From Ilumatobacteraceae bacterium (GTDB lineage: Bacteria; Actinomycetota; Acidimicrobiia; Acidimicrobiales; Ilumatobacteraceae), in NCBI GenBank assembly GCA_021298435.1, contig JAJTFJ010000010.1, positions 33,036 to 97,035 on the forward strand: a stretch of DNA of 64,000 nucleotides. Direction: 5' to 3'. This document shows, one piece after another, positions 53,301-60,975 of this stretch (the first letter of the stretch is position 1; each line of letters begins with the position of its first letter). The notes beneath the pieces were generated by a model. The model did not search any database, was not told the DNA's origin, and saw only the letters and a list, made by a program, of their open reading frames with translations. A program made the position numbers and the translations under genes.

Positions 53301-53996
53301 TTCGTCATACGCGACAAGGAAGCCTGCGAAGTCGAGAGTGTCTGCATCGCGAAGTACTGGCACCACCAAGTTGCGTGTGCCATCGCCCTTGTCGACGTCA
53401 ACAGCAAGACCCACATTCACGTGAGGGTTACGGATGATCATGGGCTTGCCCGCTTCATCAACAGTGAATGCATTGCGCATGTTGGGAACTGTGTCGGAGA
53501 TTGCGCGAACAATGGCGTGCGCAATGATGTGTGTGAATGACACCTTGCTCATTCCATGGCGTGAGCGGTAATCGTTGATTTGCTTGCGGTTGACTTCCAA
53601 CAAACGTGCAGGAACATTACGGAACGAAGTAGCGGTGGGAACGGAGAGGCTCTTCTCCATATTGGTGACAATGGCAGCACCAACTCCACGAATCGGCTCT
53701 GGTGTGATGCCTTCGGGAACAGGAACAGCAACTGCACCACTTGCTGCGGGTGCGGCTGTTGGCGCGACAGGTGCGGATGCAACGGGCGCAGAAGCGATGG
53801 GGGTTGACGTGGCAGGAATGGCTGCAGCAACAGATGCCGGTGTCGACACACCATTAGTTGCGCTGCGGTAGTCGCTAAAGAACTCGCGCCATGCCTCGCT
53901 CACTGAGGTGGGGTCGGTTCGGAACTGTTCGTACATCTCTTCAACGAGCCAAGAGTTGGCTCCGAAGTCCTGCGTGCGGTCAGCGAGATCAGCCAT
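50352..53996 (-). CDS. kgd: Multifunctional 2-oxoglutarate metabolism enzyme (E2-E1 fusion)
   Basis: A 1214-residue protein that decarboxylates 2-oxoglutarate and transfers succinyl groups. It has the short E1 N-terminus (YEQFRTDPTSVSEAWREFF), an Ala/Pro-rich linker (about 45-95) and an E2-type acyltransferase domain (about 97-340, TYDHRIIQGAESG). The thiamine-diphosphate E1 part has FGMPHRGRLNMLVN, FAGQGIVYEGL and GTFSHRHASLVD. No lipoyl domain is present, as in mycobacterial Kgd. It links the TCA cycle to glutamate metabolism. The fusion is an actinobacterial marker. Confidence 0.96.
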   Translation of the reverse strand: MADLADRTQDFGANSWLVEEMYEQFRTDPTSVSEAWREFFSDYRSATNGVSTPASVAAAIPATSTPIASAPVASAPVAPTAAPAASGAVAVPVPEGITPEPIRGVGAAIVTNMEKSLSVPTATSFRNVPARLLEVNRKQINDYRSRHGMSKVSFTHIIAHAIVRAISDTVPNMRNAFTVDEAGKPMIIRNPHVNVGLAVDVDKGDGTRNLVVPVLRDADTLDFAGFLVAYDEIIRKVKNNKLTIADFQGANVSITNPGTIGTVQSVPRLMPGQGVIVGVGSIDYPAEFQGSDETNLNALGVSKVVTVTSTYDHRIIQGAESGMFLKRVHELLLGESGFYDDIFRSLEIPYQAVQWSSDVSPMNREETMMHKQMQVSLLVRSHRVRGHLIADIDPLRWKEPKLPRDLDPQHYGLTIWDLEREFLTGGVAGSSKMKLDELLGVLRDAYCRTIGVEYMHIQDTEEQRWLQSKLEGVTFTPTLDKKLRILERLNAAEAFEKFLATKYVGTKRFGLEGAESMIPIIDELLCSSADDGMHGVVFGMPHRGRLNMLVNVMGKDYKQLFKEFEGHLSADSVQGSGDVKYHLGAHGSYVSANGNSIDVELAANPSHLETVNGIVLGMVRAKQDSIQPAMAYSVIPVLMHGDAAFAGQGIVYEGLAMSDINGYRVGGTIHLVVNNQIGFTTSPQFARSSIYATDVAKTVQAPIFHVNGDDPEACVRVARLAYEYRQKFHKDVVIDMVCYRLHGHNEGDDPSYTQPLMYKAIAEKRSVRKLYVEHLVKRGDISLEVAEQTLQDYQGKLQVALDDTRSHAPEKVKVPKPPAPIGVLPPANTAISKELLERVFFQLTNYPEGFNPHPKLVRQFEAREKAYQAEGDFEWAIGEALAIGSLLSEGFDVRLAGEDSRRGTFSHRHASLVDVETEATFLPLKHVPGATGRFWVYDSLLSEYAALGFEYGYSYANRNALVMWEGQFGDFVNGAQIVIDQYLVAAEDKWKQENGLVLLLPHGYEGQGPEHSSARIERFLQMCAEDNIQVVNATTSAQYFHVLRRQIHRDIRKPLVIFTPKAPLRMKESRSHVSEFTSGSFQEVLDDPRVSDKSAVKRIVLCSGKVAHDAMSERDKRNAPVAVVRVEQLYPFPIQQIHDVIARYPNAKEIVWLQEEPENMGPWHFVEHLIWRVKDRGFDLRHVARVESGSPATGSKAIHDQELADLMDETFAGL

Positions 53997-54149
53997 GTTG
54001 TTGCCTTAGTTCCTTGCCCTCATGGGCGGTGGGGCGCCTGGGCGAGGCACCGCGGACTCGTCGTCGTCGGTCTCGGCCTAGGCCTCAGCGCCTGTGGATC
54101 TGCGGCCTCCACCACACCCACCGATCTCTCCCCTTCAGCCGTCGAAGGC

Positions 54150-54416
54150 TTGGAACTATCGAAGAGCAACGGCTGTGCTTCATGCCACGGCTCAAATTTC
54201 GGTGGCGGAATCGGACCTTCATGGAAAGGCCTCAGCGGCACTTCAGTTTCATTGACCAACGGCGAGACCGTTATCGCAGACCGGGCATACCTCGTCGAGT
54301 CAATCAAGAACCCAGGCGCCAAAAAGGTTTCCGGATTCTCTTCGCCGATGCCCATGAACACATTGACAGATGCCGAGATCGAAAAGATCGTCGATTACAT
54401 CGAATCGTTGAAGTAA
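54150..54416 (+). CDS. Small c-type cytochrome, probably a lipoprotein (start unresolved)
   Basis: The heme motif CASCH is followed by GPSWKGL and an axial Met in SPMPMN; YIESLK ends it. The coordinates are the minimal frame from TTG 54150 (88 residues), which lacks an export signal. The same frame is open upstream and reads HRGLVVVGLGLSACGSAAS, a lipoprotein signal with lipidated Cys at 54093-54095. However, it contains no ATG, GTG or TTG between the kgd start region and 54150. A rare start codon or an indel is likely. The gene faces a PuuD-type membrane protein across a shared terminator. Confidence 0.75.
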   Translation: MELSKSNGCASCHGSNFGGGIGPSWKGLSGTSVSLTNGETVIADRAYLVESIKNPGAKKVSGFSSPMPMNTLTDAEIEKIVDYIESLK

Positions 54417-54441
54417 TTCACGCGAAGTTCCTAGGAACGCA

Positions 54442-54470
54442 AAAGGGCCGCCCCATCGGGGCGGCCCTTT
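54442..54470. terminator. Bidirectional terminator
   Basis: AAAGGGCCGCCCC and GGGGCGGCCCTTT form a 13-bp perfect stem with a 3-nt loop. It serves the cytochrome gene and the convergent membrane protein. Confidence 0.9.
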
Positions 54471-54491
54471 CGTATGTATCGACTTTGTCGC

Positions 54492-55256
54492 TTAGCCCAT
54501 CAGGACAACGGAGAGAGCAAAGAAGACCACCAACAACAACACAGAGGAGATGATGGCGTTCTTGTGGCTCTCATATGGCCACAGCATCTTGTTGCCAGCC
54601 TTAATGCCGCCGAACTTGCCGAGTGCATTGAGCTGGAGAAGAGCAATGATCACGACCGAGATCAACATGAAGGTGTTGACATCGCTGGATGTTGCTGAGA
54701 ACACTGTGTAGAAGTGTGATGTTCCCACCATGTAGAACAACATCGACACCGAGAACACCATGTTCTGACGTGACACGAGCAATGCCCTACGGCCTGCGGT
54801 TGCAGCATCAGGATTTGCCTCGCCACCATTCAAAACATTGACAGCATTAGCGATAACAACCTTCTGGTTCTTCCAGATGACCATCCATACGTTGGCGGCC
54901 ATGAGGATTCCCAATGTCATACCGACAGAGATTGCACCGTTCTGAGCATTCGCAGCATTTGAACCTTCATGGTTCATGAAGTCCTGCATGTAGTTCGGCA
55001 CGATGATGGTGATGAGAAGGCCGGTTGCCAATGTGGCAATTGACGCCCAACGGAACCACCACAACGCACGCGTTGCAATCTGCGTCACCGTGATGTTGCG
55101 TGCTTTGCCTTCATCGCCATAAGCGGCCAAACCTGGCACCTGGACGAAGTTGAAGTAATAGAGCAATCCAATCCAGGTGATGCCTGCAAGCACATGCAGA
55201 TACCTGAAGAAGAAGCCACCGATTAGGTCTTGAGTGAGCCATTCAGCTGCGATCAT
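54492..55256 (-). CDS. Urate_ox_N/PuuD-type heme membrane protein
   Basis: A 254-residue protein with about seven hydrophobic helices. RYLHVLAGITWIGLLYYFNF, then RALWWFRWASIATLATG, match the N-terminal membrane domain of PuuD urate hydroxylase. Conserved His/Trp residues suggest heme b binding. PuuD carries a fused C-terminal cytochrome c; here a separate cytochrome c is encoded opposite. A urate or other electron donor role is inferred. Confidence 0.75.
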   Translation of the reverse strand: MIAAEWLTQDLIGGFFFRYLHVLAGITWIGLLYYFNFVQVPGLAAYGDEGKARNITVTQIATRALWWFRWASIATLATGLLITIIVPNYMQDFMNHEGSNAANAQNGAISVGMTLGILMAANVWMVIWKNQKVVIANAVNVLNGGEANPDAATAGRRALLVSRQNMVFSVSMLFYMVGTSHFYTVFSATSSDVNTFMLISVVIIALLQLNALGKFGGIKAGNKMLWPYESHKNAIISSVLLLVVFFALSVVLMG

Positions 55257-55361
55257 GATTTTCCCCTTGTGTGAGCGCCCGAGGGGGACGCGAATGTCAA
55301 GTTACCCCCACAAAGCACAGGAAGGGTGGAATCACCCTCTCCGAACTAACCTTCAAGCACC

Positions 55362-57038
55362 ATGGCGCACGAGTTCATTTACACCTGTTACAAGCTGGCG
55401 CGGTTCTATCCGCCTGACCGCACCATCCTCGAGAACATCTCGCTCTCGTTCTACCCCGGGGCCAAAATCGGCGTTATCGGCTCAAACGGCAGCGGAAAGT
55501 CCAGTCTTTTGCGGATCATGGCGGGGCTTGACGATGGCTACACCGGTGAAGCACGCCTCACTCCTGGTTTTACCGTGGGTCTTTTGGAGCAGGAACCCCA
55601 ACTTGACCCCTCCAAGGATGTGCTGGGCAACGTAATGGATGGTGTCGCCCCTATTCGGGACATGCTCGCTCGTTACGACGAAGTGATGGCCATGTGGGCT
55701 GACCCTGATGCCGACTACGACAAAGTCGGTGCCATGCAGGCAGAACTCGAAGACAAGATCGCCGCTGCTGACGCATGGAGTCTTGACCGCAATGTGGAAA
55801 TCGCTATGGACGCTCTTCGCTGTCCACCGAACGATGCCGATGTCACCAAGTTGTCTGGTGGTGAGCGTCGCCGCGTTGCATTGTGTCGCTTGCTCTTGGC
55901 ACGCCCTGACCTTTTGCTGTTGGACGAACCGACCAACCACTTGGACGCTGAGTCAGTCGACTGGCTGGAGCGTTTCCTCAAGGAATACCCCGGCACCGTT
56001 GTTGCGATTACTCACGACCGCTACTTCCTCGACAATGTTGCGAGCTGGATTCTTGAATTGGATCGCGGACGTGGATTCCCATTCGAAGGCAACTACTCCT
56101 CGTGGTTGGAACAGAAGCAAGCACGTCTCGAATCAGAAGAAAAGCAAAGCGACACTCGCCAACGCACATTGCAGCGTGAATTGGAATGGGTCAAGATGTC
56201 GCCAAAGGCTCGTCAAGCCAAAGGTAAAGCTCGTCTTGCGGCATACGACAAGTTGCACGCAGAAGCGTTGGCTTCAGAGCGCGGACCCGACAAGTTAGAA
56301 ATCAATATTCCTGCCGGGCCTCGCCTTGGTGACAATGTGATTCAAGTAGAGAACTTGTCAAAGGGTTTTGGCGATCGATTGCTGATTGAGAATCTGTCGT
56401 TCTCACTTCCCCCTGCAGGCATCGTTGGCATCATCGGACCAAACGGTGCGGGTAAGTCCACGCTGTTCGCGATGCTCACAGGTCAGCAAGCACCTGATTC
56501 CGGAACTGTTGCCGTTGGCGACACAGTGCAGTTGAGTTATGTCGACCAGAACCGCGACTCACTTGACCCTGCGAAGACTGTGTATGAAGAAATCACTGAA
56601 GGCGTAGAGCACATGAAGGTTGGTGGTCGTGAGATTCATGGCCGCGCCTATGTTGCAAGCTTTAACTTCAAGGGCGCCGACCAACAGAAGTTGGTGGGCG
56701 ATCTTTCCGGTGGAGAACGCAACCGTGTTCACCTCGCAAAAGTTCTCAAGCGCGGTGGAAACGTTTTGTTGTTGGACGAACCAACAAACGACCTCGACGT
56801 CGACACCTTGCGTGCCTTGGAAGATGCTCTTGAGCAGTTTCCTGGTTGTGCAGTAGTGATTAGCCACGACCGCTGGTTCCTTGACCGCATTGCAACACAC
56901 GTTCTTGCGTTCGAAGGCGACAGTCAGGTGCGTTGGTTTGAAGGCAACTTCTCTGAGTATGAATCCTGGCGCCGCAAGGAACTCGGTTCTGCCGCAGAAC
57001 AACCACATCGCATCAAGTACAAGCCACTCGCTCGATAA
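55362..57038 (+). CDS. ettA: ABC-F translation factor EttA
   Basis: A 558-residue protein with two ABC domains: GSNGSGKSSLL and LSGGERRRVALC, then GPNGAGKSTLF and DLSGGERNRVHLA. The Walker B sites both read LLLDEPTN.LD. The arm and linker region and the C-terminal EYESWRRKELG fit EttA. It gates the ribosome by energy charge. Its TAA overlaps the next ATG by 1 nt. Confidence 0.93.
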   Translation: MAHEFIYTCYKLARFYPPDRTILENISLSFYPGAKIGVIGSNGSGKSSLLRIMAGLDDGYTGEARLTPGFTVGLLEQEPQLDPSKDVLGNVMDGVAPIRDMLARYDEVMAMWADPDADYDKVGAMQAELEDKIAAADAWSLDRNVEIAMDALRCPPNDADVTKLSGGERRRVALCRLLLARPDLLLLDEPTNHLDAESVDWLERFLKEYPGTVVAITHDRYFLDNVASWILELDRGRGFPFEGNYSSWLEQKQARLESEEKQSDTRQRTLQRELEWVKMSPKARQAKGKARLAAYDKLHAEALASERGPDKLEINIPAGPRLGDNVIQVENLSKGFGDRLLIENLSFSLPPAGIVGIIGPNGAGKSTLFAMLTGQQAPDSGTVAVGDTVQLSYVDQNRDSLDPAKTVYEEITEGVEHMKVGGREIHGRAYVASFNFKGADQQKLVGDLSGGERNRVHLAKVLKRGGNVLLLDEPTNDLDVDTLRALEDALEQFPGCAVVISHDRWFLDRIATHVLAFEGDSQVRWFEGNFSEYESWRRKELGSAAEQPHRIKYKPLAR

Positions 57039-57355
57039 TGCATACATCACTTCGCCTCATCCGTATCACATGCTTGACATTGATGCTTGCGGGCATCCCT
57101 GCGCTGATCGTCTCTTCCATTCGTGGCAACAACGAAGGCTGGGTACTCACCTTTGGAATGATTTCTGCTGTCGCCGCAATCATTCTCATGGCTGTTTCCG
57201 CCGCAACATCGACGAAGCGCCTCGATGCATTTGATGATGTTGTCGCTGAACGAGTGGAGCAACGCATCCGCATACTGGTGGAAGCCGGTGCAAACGAATC
57301 CGATGTTCGGAACTTGGTGCGCGAATCAATGAGCTTGGTACGCGGTCAAGAATGA
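57038..57355 (+). CDS. Two-helix membrane protein of unknown function
   Basis: A 105-residue protein with two hydrophobic helices (about 8-27 and 35-56) and a C-terminal amphipathic coiled stretch (about 60-100, DAFDDVVAERVEQRI...). No family is recognised. It sits between ettA and cysQ, with TAATG and ATGA overlaps on both sides, so the three are one transcription unit. Confidence 0.7.
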   Translation: MHTSLRLIRITCLTLMLAGIPALIVSSIRGNNEGWVLTFGMISAVAAIILMAVSAATSTKRLDAFDDVVAERVEQRIRILVEAGANESDVRNLVRESMSLVRGQE

Positions 57356-58137
57356 GCAACGACAAGCTCTTCGCATCCTGGGAGGGCTTGTCCGATTCCG
57401 AACTCTCAACAGAGTTAGCGCGCCACACCGGCGTACTGCTTGAGAAGCACAGAGAAGATGAAATTGAACGCGGCACGACCGTGTGGCAACTCAAAGATTC
57501 GGGCGACATGTTGGCGCATCGTTTCTTGATGGAAGCATTCGGCGCATTGCGACCAGATGATGCGGTGTTGTCTGAAGAGGGCTACGACAATCGACAGCGT
57601 GTCGGTGCACCTCGTGTGTGGATTGTGGATCCACTTGATGGCACTAATGAATATGGCGAAGGTCGCGCTGACTGGGCCGTGCACATTGCGCTGTGGGAAG
57701 AAACAACACTGACGGCTGGTGCAGTGTCGCTGCCCAGCATCGACGCTGTGTATTCCACGAATCCTGCACCCGTTGTTCCGCCAAAAGAAGGCGCAAAGCC
57801 ACGACTCGTGACATCGCGCAACCGAGCACCATACGCAGCGATCTTGGTGGGCGAAGGACTCGATTGCGATGCCTATCGCCTCGGTAGCGCAGGCGCCAAA
57901 GCGATGAGCATCATCATGGGTGAAGCCGACATTTACGTGCACGATGGTGGCATGCATCAATGGGACTCTGCGGCACCCGCAGCTGTTGCACTTGCTGCAG
58001 GACTGCATGCGAGTCGTCTTGATGGCTCCCCTCTTGTCTACAACGAAGCCGACACATGGTTGCCTGACTTCTTTGTCTGCCGCCCCGAGTACACCGACGC
58101 AATTCTTCATGCCATCTGGGGCCGTGATCCACGATGA
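57352..58137 (+). CDS. cysQ: 3'(2'),5'-bisphosphate nucleotidase, CysQ-type
   Basis: A 261-residue inositol-monophosphatase-fold enzyme. Metal motifs are SEEGYD, VDPLDGTNEY and WDSAAPAAVALAAGL. The C-terminal LDGSPLVYNEADTWLPD is the actinobacterial CysQ signature. It removes PAP from sulfate assimilation. ATGA overlap with both neighbours. Confidence 0.82.
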   Translation: MSNDKLFASWEGLSDSELSTELARHTGVLLEKHREDEIERGTTVWQLKDSGDMLAHRFLMEAFGALRPDDAVLSEEGYDNRQRVGAPRVWIVDPLDGTNEYGEGRADWAVHIALWEETTLTAGAVSLPSIDAVYSTNPAPVVPPKEGAKPRLVTSRNRAPYAAILVGEGLDCDAYRLGSAGAKAMSIIMGEADIYVHDGGMHQWDSAAPAAVALAAGLHASRLDGSPLVYNEADTWLPDFFVCRPEYTDAILHAIWGRDPR

Positions 58138-58949
58138 GCGACACAGTTCTCGTTTCCATTGATGGTCACGTTGCGACTGTCTCACTGAATCGCCCTCACC
58201 GTGCGAATGCATGGACCGGACGGATGCACGCCGAATACAAAACTGCGATGTCTGCTCTTGACGCAGATATGAACATTCGCGCCATTGTTGTCACGGGTGA
58301 AGGAAAGACATTCTGTGTAGGTGGTGACTCCGAAGCACTGGCTGGACATGCAGAGCGCGGTGGTTATGATCCAGGCGAAAGTGCAACTGTTGCAAACCCC
58401 GGTACAAACCTTCCATCAGAATTTGACCATGACCTTGCATGGCACTTTGGTCTTCGCGTGCCAATCATTGCTGCAATCAACGGAGCGTGCGCAGGAATCG
58501 GCTTGGCGCTTCCGTTGTTCTGCGATCTTCGCTTTATATCTGCAACAGCAAAATGCACGACGGCTGCACCAAAGTTGGGGTTACCTGCTGAATACGGAAT
58601 GAGTTGGACCTTGCCTCGCCTCATCGGTATGACTCGTGCAAATGACCTGCTGCTTTCTGGTCGAGTGTTCACAGGCGAAGAGACGCGTGATTGGGGATTA
58701 TGGAACGGTGTCTCCGATGATGGTGCGGGCGCATTGCAGATGGCACACGAATGGGCCCACAATCTTGCAGCGAATGCTGGGCCGTTTGCTGTCACCACCA
58801 CGAAGGCACAGATTTATCGTGATTACATTCGCCATCATCTCGGTGCATCAATTGACGAATCAATTGCCTTAATTGATGCCGCGACAAAGACCGCTGAATA
58901 CCGTGAGGGCATTGCGGCACTTCGCGAAAAGCGCCCACCCCAGTTCTAG
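58134..58949 (+). CDS. Enoyl-CoA hydratase/isomerase family protein
   Basis: A 271-residue crotonase-fold protein. The oxyanion-hole segment is INGACAGIGLALP; FCVGGD precedes it. The usual catalytic Glu of hydratases is not clearly placed (LGLPAEYG has one), so hydratase activity is not certain. ATGA overlap with cysQ. Confidence 0.85.
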   Translation: MSDTVLVSIDGHVATVSLNRPHRANAWTGRMHAEYKTAMSALDADMNIRAIVVTGEGKTFCVGGDSEALAGHAERGGYDPGESATVANPGTNLPSEFDHDLAWHFGLRVPIIAAINGACAGIGLALPLFCDLRFISATAKCTTAAPKLGLPAEYGMSWTLPRLIGMTRANDLLLSGRVFTGEETRDWGLWNGVSDDGAGALQMAHEWAHNLAANAGPFAVTTTKAQIYRDYIRHHLGASIDESIALIDAATKTAEYREGIAALREKRPPQF

Positions 58950-58990
58950 GTCCCTTCACCTGACACAGGTCTCAGATAAACCATTTACAG

Positions 58991-59350
58991 ATGAAAAAGT
59001 TCCTCATTTACTCGTCAGTGCTGATCGTTCTCTGCGCTGCCTACGTTGAAGCTTTCGCCACACCCGTCGATGAAACCGACTCGTCTATCCCTGCTGTTGT
59101 TACAAGTGCTGTTGTTACAAGTATCGCTACGAACGACACCCTTCCTGTCTCATCTACAACTCCGCCGAGCAGTACAACTCCCGTCACGAGAAAACCTTCG
59201 GCAACACCGTCTGCTAGTGACGACATTGACTGCGATGAAGCAGAAGAGTTGTACGACGCCGGCAACAACGACGACCTCGCCGATTACTGCGATTACGGAC
59301 CCGATGGCGAATGGGACACCGAAGATGATTACGACAGCTGGGAAGAGTGA
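58991..59350 (+). CDS. Small secreted acidic protein
   Basis: A 119-residue protein with a signal peptide (KKFLIYSSVLIVLCAAYVEA), a Thr/Ser/Pro linker and a short acidic C-terminal domain with two cysteines (DIDCDEAEELYDAG, LADYCDYGPDGEWD). The Asp-rich DGEWDTEDD segment could bind calcium. No family is recognised; the linker style resembles the other Thr-rich secreted proteins here. Confidence 0.65.
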   Translation: MKKFLIYSSVLIVLCAAYVEAFATPVDETDSSIPAVVTSAVVTSIATNDTLPVSSTTPPSSTTPVTRKPSATPSASDDIDCDEAEELYDAGNNDDLADYCDYGPDGEWDTEDDYDSWEE

Positions 59351-59370
59351 CTCTTCTCAGAAAGCGCTAG

Positions 59371-59730
59371 TCAATTGATGTAGGCACAGAGGTCAAACAG
59401 GTTGCCATCAAGATCAGCAAAATTTGCAATACGACCATACGGCTCATCTCGTTGTTCTCGAGTCTCCGTTGCACCTAGTTTCAGCAACCGCTTCCGCTCG
59501 TCATCAAAGTTTTCAACTGCGCATGAGAGATCAAGATGGACAGAGCCACGTACACGCTCACCACGCTGAAAGCCCATTGTTCGTTGTCCGTTGGAAGTTG
59601 CCAAGAGAATCCAACGGTCACCATCTTCCCGTTCGACCTCATGCAGTTCCAGTACTCCTGCCCAGAACAAAGCGAGTTCATTTGTATTAGGCGAGTCAAG
59701 TGTGACGATGTCGAAATGAGTGAGACCCAT
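59371..59730 (-). CDS. VOC-family (glyoxalase-like) protein
   Basis: A 119-residue protein in VOC layout: LTHFDIVTLDSPNTNELALFW, then HLDLSCAVENFDDERK and NFADLDGNLFDLC. The FADLDGN..DL ending is typical. The ATG at 59730 is 5 nt after the CoA-transferase stop, preceded by GGTGA, so the two are probably coupled; a GTG at 59742 is less likely. Substrate unknown. Confidence 0.75.
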   Translation of the reverse strand: MGLTHFDIVTLDSPNTNELALFWAGVLELHEVEREDGDRWILLATSNGQRTMGFQRGERVRGSVHLDLSCAVENFDDERKRLLKLGATETREQRDEPYGRIANFADLDGNLFDLCAYIN

Positions 59731-59735
59731 GTTCG

Positions 59736-60878
59736 TCACCACTTCGGTTCGTGTTCACCGAGGTTGGGCACAGGGCCATACTTTGGTGAATAACCACTGA
59801 AGTCAACGGGCGAATTCACTGCTCGATATGGATCTTCATCGGGCTGCGGAGTCATCTCGACGAATGCACCTGATGCAATGACTTGCGGATCCGCAACTGC
59901 ATCTGCAATTGAATTCAGCGGCGCCCACCACACATCGTTCTCATCGAAGCGTGCAGTCCAGTACGCATAGTCCTGGGTTGCGAAATGCTCATCCAGAACG
60001 GCGATGAACTCGCCCGCATTGATCGAGCGCGCGCGAGCATTCTTGAAGTTCTCTACACCCGCAAGTTCTTCTCGTCCGATCGCCTTCAACAACCCTGGGA
60101 AGTGTCTGTCTGCTTCCATTCCCAGCAACCAAAACGCACGACCATCAGCACAGCGATAGCAGTTCATCTGTGGTGCAGGATTTTTGCGCGAGGACTTCGT
60201 GCTCTGACGCTTGCCAAAACGCAGGTACACGCCGACGTCCCAACCCAGTGTGTAGATACCCGTGCGCAACAAGCTGGTCGAAACAACTCGACCCGCACCT
60301 GTGCGTTCCCTATCGAACAGTGCGGCCAACACGCCCGCGGCCATCGAGAGCCCCGTTGTGTGATCACCTTGTCCACTGCGAATCGCGGGTGGCAATTCAT
60401 CGGGCGCCACAGTGGTGTGGGCCAAACCAGAGCGTGACCAGAATGCGCCGATGTCGTACCCGGCTTTGTCAACATCTGGTCCCGTCGCCCCGTATCCAGT
60501 GAGTTGGCCATAAATCAGTCGAGGGAATCGTTTTGTCAGTGACTCGGGATCAAGACCCATTCGAGCCAAGCCAGCGGGACGAACATTCGATACAAAGACA
60601 TCTGCTTCCTCCAGTAAGGCGAACATCTTTTGCAAGTCGTCGTCATTGCGTAGGTCTAGTACCACCGAACGCTTACCTCGATTGTCAATCTCAAAGGGCG
60701 GGACACCCTTTTGATCAGCAACACCGAGTGCACCGAAGACAAACCGTTGCGGGTCCCCCGCAGGTGGCTCCACCTTGATGACATCTGCTCCCCAGTCCGC
60801 CATGAGGCCCGTGGCGGCAGGCCCCGCAACCCACACACCCATTTCAATCACTTTCACGCCCTGCAATGGACCAGACAT
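59736..60878 (-). CDS. CaiB/BaiF (class III) CoA-transferase
   Basis: A 380-residue family III CoA-transferase: EMGVWVAGPAATGLMADWGA, NRGKRSVVLDLRNDD, AGYDIGAFWSRSG around the catalytic Asp and a RMGLDPESL segment. A GGGAGG site 5 nt upstream fixes the ATG at 60878. The acyl donor is unknown. It is the second CaiB-type gene in the window. Confidence 0.87.
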   Translation of the reverse strand: MSGPLQGVKVIEMGVWVAGPAATGLMADWGADVIKVEPPAGDPQRFVFGALGVADQKGVPPFEIDNRGKRSVVLDLRNDDDLQKMFALLEEADVFVSNVRPAGLARMGLDPESLTKRFPRLIYGQLTGYGATGPDVDKAGYDIGAFWSRSGLAHTTVAPDELPPAIRSGQGDHTTGLSMAAGVLAALFDRERTGAGRVVSTSLLRTGIYTLGWDVGVYLRFGKRQSTKSSRKNPAPQMNCYRCADGRAFWLLGMEADRHFPGLLKAIGREELAGVENFKNARARSINAGEFIAVLDEHFATQDYAYWTARFDENDVWWAPLNSIADAVADPQVIASGAFVEMTPQPDEDPYRAVNSPVDFSGYSPKYGPVPNLGEHEPKW

Positions 60879-60975
60879 AGCGACCTCCCGCATTTATTCC
60901 CTCGTCCATTGTGTCCTATTTCCTTCCGTCACAGCGTGTGCAAGGAACTACCCACGACAGACTGTGAGGGTGACC

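Noticed and set aside
53891-54553. Plus-strand 220-codon Arg-rich frame over the kgd start and the cytochrome gene
   Set aside because: The other frame carries CASCH and a lipobox; this one is Arg/Pro-rich noise.
57415-58212. Minus-strand 265-codon frame over cysQ
   Set aside because: Antisense to a gene with intact catalytic motifs; no own start context or family.
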